DNA from: an uncultured Clostridia bacterium | GTDB lineage: Bacteria > Bacillota_A > Clostridia > Oscillospirales > Acutalibacteraceae | Direction of reading: 5' to 3' | NCBI GenBank assembly: GCA_937891215.1 | Contig: CALAEU010000278.1 | Span: forward strand, 1-8,364 | Length of the DNA: 8,364 nt | Shown: one piece after another, positions 1 to 5,835 of the stretch | How positions within the stretch are numbered: the first letter of the stretch is position 1 | How the letters are laid out: each line of letters starts with the position of its first letter | Notes under the pieces: model-generated | Told to the model about the DNA's origin: nothing | What the model saw: only the letters and a program-made list of their open reading frames with translations | Database searches by the model: none | Position numbers and translations under genes: made by a program

Positions 1-2
1 TT

Positions 3-119
3 ATTGTCATGCTTGATAAAGATGTTGAATTTATAAAAGATCATTTTGTTAAAGATGGTTTTAGTGATTATCTTTTAAAAGATAATTTAGGTGAAGAAAT
101 AAATAGAATTTTTAAATAG
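3..119 (+). CDS. C-terminal end of an unrecognised protein (5' end outside window)
   Basis: Frame 3 is open from the window edge to a TAG at 117-119, giving 38 residues that end in EEINRIFK. The piece is charged and probably helical, with several Lys, Asp and Phe and no membrane segment. The reading is supported by the strong hairpin terminator, whose left arm contains the stop codon. I do not recognise a family from so short a tail and assign no function. It runs on the + strand, opposite to the gene cluster at 391-4118, so if oriC is at about 5800 it is transcribed against the leftward fork. Confidence 0.6.
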   Translation: MVMLDKDVEFIKDHFVKDGFSDYLLKDNLGEEINRIFK

Positions 120-144
120 TTTAGTTTTTCTAAACTATTTTTTG
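114..144 (+). terminator. Intrinsic terminator after the first partial gene
   Basis: AAATAGTTTAG (114-124) and CTAAACTATTT (130-140) are perfect reverse complements: an 11-bp stem with a TTTTT loop, followed by more T up to 144. The stem is AT-rich but fully paired. Its mirror A-run is poor, so it mainly serves the + strand gene whose TAG lies inside the left arm. Confidence 0.8.
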
Positions 145-187
145 TATAAAAAGGTATATTTTGCCTATTCTAATAATGGTGAATTTC

Positions 188-511
188 ATGAATCAACTTT
201 TAACAATTATATTAAAAGGTAGTATTGCAGTTATTTATCTATTTTTAGTTATTAAAATGCTCGGTAAAAAACAAATAAGTGAACTAAATATCTTTGATTA
301 CATAATTGGTTTATCACTTGGAAATATTGCGGCGGAGATGACAGTTAATAAAGAAATTACGATTATTGGTGGACTTATTGGTATGAGTGTCTATGGAGCC
401 TTTTCTTTATTTGTTTCATTTTTAAGTGCATCAGAAAATGCAGAAATATCGCCACTCTGTTGTGGAGCATTATTTACAGGATACTGTGGAACAAAAGTCT
501 GTGGATTATAG
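188..511 (+). pseudogene. Truncated DUF421 (YetF-like) membrane protein, N-terminal part only
   Basis: The first ~80 residues from ATG 188 match the N-terminal membrane domain of DUF421/YetF proteins as I know it: a hydrophobic helix (LTIILKGSIAVIYLFLV), then the family hallmark LGKKQISELNIFDYIIG, a second helix with NIAAEMTVN, and a third helix ending SLFVSFLS. Family members are usually ~200-240 residues, with a soluble C-terminal domain after the third helix. Here similarity stops at about 425-427. The remaining frame to the TAG at 509-511 is only the antisense of the facing gene (Cys/Gly-rich, no family features). ATG 188 is chosen because GGTGA at 178-182 is a well-spaced ribosome site; an upstream TTG at 161 and ATG at 176 are in frame but add nothing typical of the family. 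It is either a broken gene or one half of an assembly join. The protein would lack its whole cytoplasmic domain. Confidence 0.75.
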
Positions 512-960
512 TTATAGTTTTGTGGTGGGATATTTGCCATATCCTTTAATACTTCTTTATCATAAACTACGCCATAAGTTAATTCGTAATTTTTGATTTT
601 TTCTTTTATTTTACTGTTCTTAGATATAAATACTATTAAAACAATAAGAACAGGAACAAAAAGTAAAATTGCAAATAATACAAGCATTGCCATTATTACA
701 GTTGATTTTTCCATACCCATTTCTTCAAGAAGAGCATTAGGATCCACATCTCCATTTTCAACCGCCGCAGCAAAATCTTCTCCGTAAATATCTGCTAACA
801 TATCTTCTGAACTGTCTGAATCTTCGTATGCACCATCTGTGTAAACGGATTCTTCACCTGCAACTGCTTCATCCAACACTTCTTCACCAGTTGCAAAAGC
901 AAGTGTTGAAAAACAAAAAGCAAGAACAAGTGATAAAAGAATTGCCATAATCTTTTTCAT
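391..960 (-). CDS. Small secreted/type I membrane protein with acidic ectodomain, function unknown (3' end probably altered)
   Basis: The 189-residue protein has a clear signal peptide (MKK, hydrophobic core to ~20, likely cleavage after AFA at 23). A strongly acidic segment (~25-84, rich in Glu/Asp/Ala) follows, then a long hydrophobic helix (~87-112), a basic stop-transfer (SKNSKIKEKIK) and a Pro/Asn/Gln/Tyr-rich tail (~145-168, NYNYNPQTFVPQY). The predicted topology is acidic part outside and basic/PQ-rich tail inside. I do not recognise a family. ATG 958-960 is supported by AGGAG at 967-971 (6-nt spacing) and overlaps the rarA stop by 4 bp (ATGA), so translation is probably coupled to rarA. 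The last nine residues (NETNKEKAP, from ~420 down to the TAG at 391-393) are encoded on the antisense of DUF421-like sequence, so the natural C-terminus has probably been replaced. Confidence 0.7.
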   Translation of the reverse strand: MKKIMAILLSLVLAFCFSTLAFATGEEVLDEAVAGEESVYTDGAYEDSDSSEDMLADIYGEDFAAAVENGDVDPNALLEEMGMEKSTVIMAMLVLFAILLFVPVLIVLIVFISKNSKIKEKIKNYELTYGVVYDKEVLKDMANIPPQNYNYNPQTFVPQYPVNNAPQQSGDISAFSDALKNETNKEKAP

Positions 961-2249
961 AAAATTCTCCTACCTTTTATTATTTTTTTTATTTTTAACC
1001 AATATTCTTTTGCTGCCTGTTCCTGCTTGTTATCTCCATACTCGTAGTAACGGGCATTTTTAAGAACATCGGGTAAATACTGTTGCTCTACCCACCTGTT
1101 TGGGTAGTCGTGCGGATATTTATAAAACTGACCTTTTATCTCTGCATCGTCACCATCAAAATGCTTATTTTGAAGCTGACGCGGAATAGGTCCTGATTTC
1201 CCTTTTTGTAAATCTTCCATAGCAGCATTTATTGCATCGTGCGCTGTATTTGATTTTGGAGAATTAGCAACAAGAATTACTGCATCTGCAAGAGGTAACC
1301 TTGCTTCTGGCATACCAACCTGTAAAGCTATATCGGTTGCCGCTTTTACTATTGGTAAAATTGAAGGGTATGCAAGTCCTACATCTTCTGCAGCACAAAC
1401 TAAAAGTCTTCTTATAGCAGAAGTCATATTTCCCGCTTCTAAAAGTCTTGCAAGATAATGAATCGCAGCATCAGGGTCAGAACCTCGCATAGATTTCTGG
1501 AATGCAGAAAGTATATCGTAGTGCTCGTCACCTTCTCTGTCGTAACGCATTGCACTTTTTTGTGTAAGCTCTTTCGCATTTTCAAGAGAAATAACTCTTT
1601 TTTCATCTGGTTTCGGTGGATTTGCAGAAAGCACACAAAGTTCTACTGCATTTAAAGATTTTCTGACATCACCACCAGATGCAGTTGCAATATGTAAAGC
1701 AACACCATCTTCAATTAAAAATTCTTCTTCATATTCTTCTGCTAAAATTTTAAAACCTCTGTTTACTGCTTTAACCGCTTCTTCAGGTGTAACAGATTTA
1801 AATTCAAAAACAGAAGAACGACTTAATATTGCACTGTAAACATAAAAATATGGATTTTCTGTAGTTGATGCAATTAATGTAATTGAACCATTTTCTATAA
1901 ATTCTAAAAGTGTCTGTTGTTGCTTTTTATTAAAATACTGAATCTCGTCAAGATATAAAAGAATCCCGTTTGGTGAATTAAAAGTGTTAAGTTCATCAAA
2001 AATATCTCTTATATCTTGTGTAGATGCAGTTGTACAATTTAATTTTCTTAAAGTTCTGTCGGTCTTTTTTGCAATCATTCTTGCAAGAGTAGTTTTTCCA
2101 GTACCAGATGGACCATAGAAAATCATATTTGGTACTGTACCAGACTCTATTATATTTCTTAAAGGCTTATTTTCACCAATTAAGTGTTGTTGACCAACCA
2201 TTTCTTCAATAGTCTGCGGACGAATTCTGTCTGCAAGTGGTGTTGCCAT
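957..2249 (-). CDS. rarA: Replication-associated recombination protein A (RarA/MgsA), AAA+ ATPase
   Basis: A full-length 430-residue RarA (E. coli RarA/MgsA, B. subtilis YrvN), a clamp-loader-like AAA+ ATPase that acts at stalled replication forks and interacts with SSB. The N-terminus PLADRIRPQTIEEMVGQQHL is the family signature. Walker A is GPSGTGKT (46-53) and Walker B LLYLDEI (D101, E102). Sensor 1 lies in ASTTENP (N132), the arginine finger in ILSR (R144) and sensor 2 in GGDVRKSLN (R196). The C-terminal helical/tetramerisation half keeps YDREGDEHYD-ISAF-type and KSMRGSDPDAA motifs and KYPHDYP near 378-383. ATG 2247-2249 has AGGAG at 2258-2262, which overlaps the TAG of the upstream hydrolase gene (11 nt between the genes), so both are read from one transcript. 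Its stop overlaps the next gene's start. No key residue is missing. Placement near oriC with the gene pointing away from dnaA makes it co-directional with the leftward fork. Confidence 0.95.
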   Translation of the reverse strand: MATPLADRIRPQTIEEMVGQQHLIGENKPLRNIIESGTVPNMIFYGPSGTGKTTLARMIAKKTDRTLRKLNCTTASTQDIRDIFDELNTFNSPNGILLYLDEIQYFNKKQQQTLLEFIENGSITLIASTTENPYFYVYSAILSRSSVFEFKSVTPEEAVKAVNRGFKILAEEYEEEFLIEDGVALHIATASGGDVRKSLNAVELCVLSANPPKPDEKRVISLENAKELTQKSAMRYDREGDEHYDILSAFQKSMRGSDPDAAIHYLARLLEAGNMTSAIRRLLVCAAEDVGLAYPSILPIVKAATDIALQVGMPEARLPLADAVILVANSPKSNTAHDAINAAMEDLQKGKSGPIPRQLQNKHFDGDDAEIKGQFYKYPHDYPNRWVEQQYLPDVLKNARYYEYGDNKQEQAAKEYWLKIKKIIKGRRIL

Positions 2250-2260
2250 TTTTTGCTCTC

Positions 2261-3100
2261 CTAAATAATAAATTCTGCTGTATCGTAGCTTACCTCAAAG
2301 CCTATTTTTTTAGCTTCCTTTACTAAATCATCGTGATTTAATTTACCATTATGAGAAAAATGATGAAGACAAAAAACTGTATTTTCATCAGCATTTTTCA
2401 TTAAAAGTCTTTGTTTAACTTCGTTACAGGCGTTCATTCCCATATGATTTGAATATGCATTTTCATTAAGAATAGAGGTACAGTCTAGTGAAACAAAATT
2501 AAACTTTAAATTACTATTTTCTATGTATTCCCAGGTTTCATCTAAAAAATAACCTGTATCGTGAGCGTAAAGAATTGCTTTTTTATCTTTTTCAATTATA
2601 TAAATAACAGGGTCTAAATCTTTTGCGTGGTCCGCTTTTAAAGGTGTAACTTTAAATCCAAAAATATCATAAGATTTAAAAGGTATTATTTCATTCCAGT
2701 TTACAGATTTTTCATCGCGTTTTTTTATTTGCTCAATAATAGGTAAAAGTTTTTTTGAAGAGTTTTTTGTGGTGTAAATTTCTAAAGGCATTTTTTCATT
2801 TTCATTCATAAAATATGCATAACCATACCCTCTGTAATGAAAATCATAAGGGTACAAATGGTCATCGTGACCGTGTGTTATAATACACGCTTTTATCTTT
2901 CTTAAATCAAGCCCATAGTTTAAAACATGCAAATATGTATCAGCAGAAAAATCAATCATAAGTTCGTCATCAATAACAGTCTGAGAACGTGTTCTTATAT
3001 TTTTTCCACCAAATTTTCTTGCATTTTCGCAAATTTCACAAGAACAGAATAAACCAGGAATTCCTTCTGCTGCTGCAGTACCATAATACTTGATTTTCAT
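2261..3100 (-). CDS. PhnP-like metallo-beta-lactamase-fold hydrolase
   Basis: A 279-residue MBL-fold enzyme starting MKIKYYGTAAAEGIPGLFC. With that start, metal-ligand motif HxHxDH is THGHDDHL (H76, H78, D80, H81). Further ligand candidates are the His of KADH (158), the Asp of YAHDTG (181) and a His in CLHHFSHNG (~246-250). The early CxCxxC (C19, C21, C24) and GGKNIRTRSQ resemble the PhnP subgroup, where those cysteines hold a structural zinc; PhnP itself is a cyclic phosphodiesterase of phosphonate degradation. No phn genes are nearby, so the substrate is unknown; a phosphodiester is an inference from the fold. ATG 3098-3100 is preferred: GGAAG lies 5 nt upstream and the protein then begins like its family. 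An in-frame GTG at 3110-3112 would add four residues with a poorly placed ribosome site. It lies 52 nt after the RING-like gene and 11 nt before rarA, probably in one operon. Confidence 0.85.
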   Translation of the reverse strand: MKIKYYGTAAAEGIPGLFCSCEICENARKFGGKNIRTRSQTVIDDELMIDFSADTYLHVLNYGLDLRKIKACIITHGHDDHLYPYDFHYRGYGYAYFMNENEKMPLEIYTTKNSSKKLLPIIEQIKKRDEKSVNWNEIIPFKSYDIFGFKVTPLKADHAKDLDPVIYIIEKDKKAILYAHDTGYFLDETWEYIENSNLKFNFVSLDCTSILNENAYSNHMGMNACNEVKQRLLMKNADENTVFCLHHFSHNGKLNHDDLVKEAKKIGFEVSYDTAEFII

Positions 3101-3152
3101 TTTTTCTTCCACGCCTTTTTCACAAAAAATATTATTTTTTTCTTAAAAACTT

Positions 3153-4118
3153 TTAAAATCTTGCAAGGAAAAAGTATTCAATAAATCCTATAATAACCGC
3201 TATAGGCATAGGTGTTACGCCATATTTTGATTTCAAATATTTTTTCTTTTCATTGTCTTCCAAAGGTAATTCCATTACCTTTTTTATATTTTTTTCTAAC
3301 TTATTTTTATATAATTTTGTAGCATTTAAACCAAAGAAAAATTTTATTGCCAGAGACAACGCATATTTACCATAAAAAATATAATCAGGCATTTCTTCCT
3401 GTTTTAAAAGATTTAACAAATGTGCCTCACTTTTTGTGAGTTTTACACTCTGCCCATTCTGATACGCAAGTATATTCTGCATAGTATTAGGGTCTTCAAT
3501 AACACACTGTTCCATAGTTGTCATAATTTCATCATTCATTAAAAGTGGACCTACTGAAATACCCATTAAAGCAATGTATATACAAAACATTAGAAGTGCA
3601 ATTTTATACATTTTTCTGTAAACAGACCAACCGAGTGGAAAAAGGAAAGCAAAAAAGTTTACAAGTGTTTTTTTACTTGTTCCTTCCATTATTAAAAATC
3701 TTGGCATATAGTAATTTTGATTTTGACCTACTGCCGCTTCATAAAAAGAAGAAGGTGTTTTATTTATTAAAACCTGGTCAGTTGTTTTGCCATTTATATT
3801 TTTAAATAATTCTTCTATTGTTCCTCTTAATTCCTCGTTGTTCTCTGAATCTTTATCATTATATTCAACATTAACAACATCAATAATTTCAGAAACTTTC
3901 TTTACATCATCTTCAATTATAACATCAATTTTTTCTGTTTCTTTTTCTTGTGGTTTATAAGAAAAACCTTCGCCATGAAGAGATTTATTTTTACATTCGC
4001 CCAAAGAAAAATAGCATTCTTTATGATGTGGTGTACCACATTCAGGGCATACTACTATGTTATCATTTTCTTTAAAAACTTTTTCACAAATAGGGCAAAT
4101 CTGATTTTCAAATTTCAT
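3153..4118 (-). CDS. RING-like zinc-finger protein with DUF2628-type membrane domain
   Basis: A 321-residue protein. Residues 8-48 form a prokaryotic RING-type zinc finger: CPIC (C8, C11), CPEC (C24, C27), HHKEC (H31/H32, C35), C42 and H48, enough ligands for two zincs. An acidic, Lys/Asp/Glu-rich linker (~55-115) follows. The C-terminal half is membrane-embedded and resembles DUF2628: hydrophobic NFFAFLFPLGWSVYRKMY (~154-171), then ~172-190, ~248-264 and the C-terminal ~301-319, with FGLNATKLYKNKLEKNIKK matching the family's N-x-x-Y segment. The role is unknown; bacterial proteins of this type are common in Clostridia. ATG 4116-4118 is fixed by a TAA immediately upstream in frame; the nearest Shine-Dalgarno (AAGGA, 4132-4136) is unusually far (13 nt), suggesting modest translation. 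It is the first gene of the leftward cluster and divergent from dnaA. Confidence 0.8.
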   Translation of the reverse strand: MKFENQICPICEKVFKENDNIVVCPECGTPHHKECYFSLGECKNKSLHGEGFSYKPQEKETEKIDVIIEDDVKKVSEIIDVVNVEYNDKDSENNEELRGTIEELFKNINGKTTDQVLINKTPSSFYEAAVGQNQNYYMPRFLIMEGTSKKTLVNFFAFLFPLGWSVYRKMYKIALLMFCIYIALMGISVGPLLMNDEIMTTMEQCVIEDPNTMQNILAYQNGQSVKLTKSEAHLLNLLKQEEMPDYIFYGKYALSLAIKFFFGLNATKLYKNKLEKNIKKVMELPLEDNEKKKYLKSKYGVTPMPIAVIIGFIEYFFLARF

Positions 4119-4160
4119 TTACTAAACACATTCCTTTGATATTCTAAAAATCCAATTTAT

Positions 4161-4189
4161 ATATTACTAAAAAAGATTTAAAAAAGCAA
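4161..4189 (-). promoter_or_regulatory. Possible promoter of the leftward RING-MBL-rarA cluster
   Basis: On the - strand, TTGCTT (4189-4184), a 17-nt spacer and TAATAT (4166-4161) form a fair sigma-A match (3/6 and 4/6). It lies about 45 nt upstream of the RING-like gene's start. The region is so AT-rich that chance matches are likely, so this is a candidate only. Confidence 0.35.
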
Positions 4190-4216
4190 TATATTTGTCG
4201 TTTTTATTATAGAAAA

Positions 4217-4225
4217 TTATCTACA
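4217..4225 (+). promoter_or_regulatory. DnaA box TTATCTACA upstream of dnaA
   Basis: TTATCTACA matches the consensus TTATCCACA in 8 of 9 positions (C6 to T). The identical 9-mer occurs just after the dnaA stop (5633-5641). It sits 5 nt before the -35 of the dnaA promoter, a typical place for DnaA autoregulation and for the upstream half of a bipartite origin. Confidence 0.7.
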
Positions 4226-4230
4226 TTAGG

Positions 4231-4259
4231 TTGAAAAATTGTAGAAAGTATGGTATACT
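4231..4259 (+). promoter_or_regulatory. dnaA promoter (sigma-A type, extended -10)
   Basis: TTGAAA (4231-4236), a 17-nt spacer and TATACT (4254-4259), with TG at 4251-4252 giving an extended -10. Transcription should start near 4266, leaving a ~60-nt leader that is almost entirely A/T. The spacer holds a weak reverse DnaA-box-like sequence (tgtagaaag, 4240-4248, 7/9 to the local box), which could contribute to repression by DnaA. Confidence 0.75.
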
Positions 4260-4308
4260 CTATAAGAATAATTATATTATAATATATAATATATACTAAT
4301 ATATGTGA
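4260..4308. other. AT-only leader upstream of dnaA
   Basis: From about 4262 to 4304 the only G or C bases are one G (4266) and one C (4297). The stretch alternates ATTATATTATAATATATAATATAT and so is rich in short AT palindromes. It is the 5' leader of dnaA and should melt easily. No DnaA-trio borders it, so I do not call it the unwinding site. Confidence 0.5.
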
Positions 4309-4314
4309 AAATTT

Positions 4315-4329
4315 GGGGTGAAAAAAGTG
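4315..4329 (+). promoter_or_regulatory. dnaA ribosome binding site that decides the start
   Basis: GGGGTGA (4315-4321) is a strong Shine-Dalgarno placed 5 nt before GTG 4327-4329. The in-frame GTG at 4318 lies inside this Shine-Dalgarno and cannot use it, so the start is 4327. Confidence 0.75.
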
Positions 4330-5625
4330 GATAGTTTATCCGAATTATGGACTGCAATTTTAAAAGAATTAGAAAAAGAAATTCCTGAAGTAGTTATGAA
4401 GACCTGGATTTCTCCGCTTGAACCTGTTTCATTTGATGGTGAAACTCTTGTTCTTAAAGTAGATTCTTTCAAAAAGAATATTATTCAAAATAAATTTTTA
4501 AGTGATATTAAAATCGCAGTTGAAAAATCAATTGGTTTCTCTGTTGAAATTATTTTAGAAACTGAAGAAGAGAGTCTTAGCAAAGCTAGTGCTGAAAGTA
4601 CTGCTTCAAAAGGTTTTGAGTTAACATTTGAAAAATTTATTGTTGCTCCTTCAAATAAATTTGCTTACATAGCAGCAAATACTGTTGCTCAGAAACCTGG
4701 TAGTGTACACAACCCTCTTTTTATTTATGGTAAATCAGGACTTGGTAAAACTCATTTGCTTAAAGCAATTTTTGCAGAACTTTCAACTAACAGACCAGAG
4801 TTAAATATTCTTTATACAAATGGTGAAAGTTTTATGAATGAAATGATAGCTCATATTTCTGAAAAAAATATGAGAGAATTTCATAATAAATTCAGAACAC
4901 CAGATGTTCTTTTAGTTGATGACATTCAATTTATTGAAAATAAACCTTCTGTACAAGAAGAATTTTTCTACACTTTTGAAGAACTTATAAGCAGAGGTAA
5001 ACAAATTGTTATTTCTTCTGATAAACCACCAAAAGATATAAAATCTTTAGAAGAAAGACTAAGTAGTAGATTCTTAGCAGGTCTTCTTGCAGATATACAA
5101 CCACCAGAAATTGAAACAAGAATTGCAATTATTAAAAAGAAAGCACAGCTTCTTGATATGGAAATGCCTGATGATGTTGTAAAATTTATTGCAGAAAAAC
5201 TTAAAAATAATGTTCGTCAATTAGAAGGCGTTGTTAAAAAGATATATGCAATCTACTCAATAAATAACAAAGTTCCTACTATTGCTCTTGCAAATGATGT
5301 TATAAAAGATGTTATTTATTATGCCCAACCAACAGAAGTTACTATAAAAAATATAATTGAAGAAGTTTCTAAAGCATTTGGTATTTCTGCAGAAGATATT
5401 CAGTCAAATAAAAAGAAAGCAGAAATTGTTAATGCACGTCAATTTGCAATGTATATAATGCGTGAAGTTACAAATCTTACATTAGATGAAATTGGTAATC
5501 AATTTGGTAATAAAAAGCACTCAACAGTTCTTTATTCCTGCGAAGCAGTAGAAGAAAAAATTGCAGAAAGTAGTCAACTTGATGCTATTGTTTCAGATAT
5601 AATTAAAAATGTTAAAGAAGAGTAA
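4327..5625 (+). CDS. dnaA: Chromosomal replication initiator protein DnaA
   Basis: A 432-residue DnaA starting (GTG) with DSLSELWTAIL, the usual N-terminus. Domain I (~1-78) includes MKTWISPLEP, and domain II is a short linker (~79-98). Domain III is the AAA+ ATPase (~99-315): Walker A GKSGLGKT (135-142), Walker B LLVDDIQF (D198, D199), arginine finger in SSRF (R248), DIQPPEIETR, sensor 2 in NNVRQLEG (R297). Domain IV is the helix-turn-helix DNA-binding domain, with NARQFAMYIMREVT (R371 corresponds to the minor-groove Arg) and a recognition segment GNKKHSTV (394-401). Most DnaA proteins have GGRDHTTV there; the Asp and first Thr are replaced by Lys397 and Ser399. It binds DnaA boxes, then uses ATP to form a filament that opens the origin. 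A good promoter and a box lie upstream, and the unwinding element lies downstream before dnaN. Confidence 0.98.
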   Translation: MDSLSELWTAILKELEKEIPEVVMKTWISPLEPVSFDGETLVLKVDSFKKNIIQNKFLSDIKIAVEKSIGFSVEIILETEEESLSKASAESTASKGFELTFEKFIVAPSNKFAYIAANTVAQKPGSVHNPLFIYGKSGLGKTHLLKAIFAELSTNRPELNILYTNGESFMNEMIAHISEKNMREFHNKFRTPDVLLVDDIQFIENKPSVQEEFFYTFEELISRGKQIVISSDKPPKDIKSLEERLSSRFLAGLLADIQPPEIETRIAIIKKKAQLLDMEMPDDVVKFIAEKLKNNVRQLEGVVKKIYAIYSINNKVPTIALANDVIKDVIYYAQPTEVTIKNIIEEVSKAFGISAEDIQSNKKKAEIVNARQFAMYIMREVTNLTLDEIGNQFGNKKHSTVLYSCEAVEEKIAESSQLDAIVSDIIKNVKEE

Positions 5626-5632
5626 TAAAAAG

Positions 5633-5641
5633 TTATCTACA
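5633..5641 (+). promoter_or_regulatory. DnaA box TTATCTACA downstream of dnaA
   Basis: An exact copy of the 9-mer upstream of the dnaA promoter, 7 nt after the dnaA stop. Its core lies in a short inverted repeat (AAGTT 5630-5634 / AACTT 5641-5645). Confidence 0.7.
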
Positions 5642-5726
5642 ACTTAACATTAATAAACAAAAAGTAGTAAACAATACTGACACAAAAAAATTTTTTTTAT
5701 TTTTATAAACATTTATTTAAAATTTG

Positions 5727-5756
5727 CTGACAATTTTTAAAACATCAACATACTTT
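5727..5756 (+). promoter_or_regulatory. Weak candidate promoter for dnaN
   Basis: CTGACA (5727-5732), an 18-nt spacer and TACTTT (5751-5756). The -35 is good (5/6) but the -10 is poor. A second CTGACA at 5677-5682 has no well-spaced -10. Read-through from dnaA could equally supply dnaN. Confidence 0.25.
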
Positions 5757-5794
5757 ATATATCAACAGTTTTAAAAGTTTTCTACAATTCTACA
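5742..5794 (+). repeat. Array of degenerate same-orientation DnaA boxes
   Basis: Compared with the local box TTATCTACA: ACATCAACA (5742-5750, 6/9), ATATCAACA (5759-5767, 7/9), TTTTCTACA (5778-5786, 8/9) and AATTCTACA (5786-5794, 6/9). All face the trio. The last two abut, as box pairs do beside the B. subtilis unwinding site. The 5778 box is the most secure; the outer ones may be chance in AT-rich DNA. Confidence 0.55.
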
Positions 5795-5798
5795 GAGC

Positions 5799-5813
5799 CT
5801 ACTACTACTTCTA
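5799..5813 (+). promoter_or_regulatory. DnaA-trio element of the origin unwinding system
   Basis: Reading CTA CTA CTA CTT CTA gives complementary-strand trios 3'-GAT GAT GAT GAA GAT-5', the established DnaA-trio pattern to which the DnaA filament binds as single strand. It follows a box pair and the GC-richer GAGCC (5795-5799), and precedes an AT-only run, the order known for B. subtilis, whose trio (from memory CTACTATTACTTCTACTA) is very similar. Confidence 0.85.
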
Positions 5814-5835
5814 TAAAATATATTTTTATTAAAAA
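5812..5835. other. AT-only duplex unwinding segment
   Basis: After the trio the sequence is A/T only from 5812 to 5835, directly beside the element that DnaA engages as single strand. This is the likely first-melted region. It ends 15 nt before the dnaN Shine-Dalgarno. Confidence 0.6.

Noticed and set aside
161..163. TTG start for the DUF421 gene
   Set aside because: An AAGG lies 6 nt upstream, so it is possible, but ATG 188 with GGTGA fits the family start better.
1439..1655. Open frames on both strands within rarA
   Set aside because: They overlap strongly supported rarA coding sequence in other frames and show no protein family features.
3110..3112. GTG start for the MBL-fold gene
   Set aside because: The nearest AAGG is only about 1 nt away, and the four extra residues are not typical; ATG 3098-3100 has GGAAG at 5 nt.
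3545..4139. + strand open frames opposite the RING-like gene
   Set aside because: They are antisense shadows with Phe/Lys-rich composition and no ribosome sites of note.
4318..4320. GTG at 4318 as the dnaA start
   Set aside because: It is inside the GGGGTGA Shine-Dalgarno; GTG 4327 has correct spacing and gives the family N-terminus DSLSELW.
5684..5698. A7T8 run as a dnaA terminator
   Set aside because: It is self-complementary but has no loop or GC stem; it is more likely a bent A-tract of the origin.
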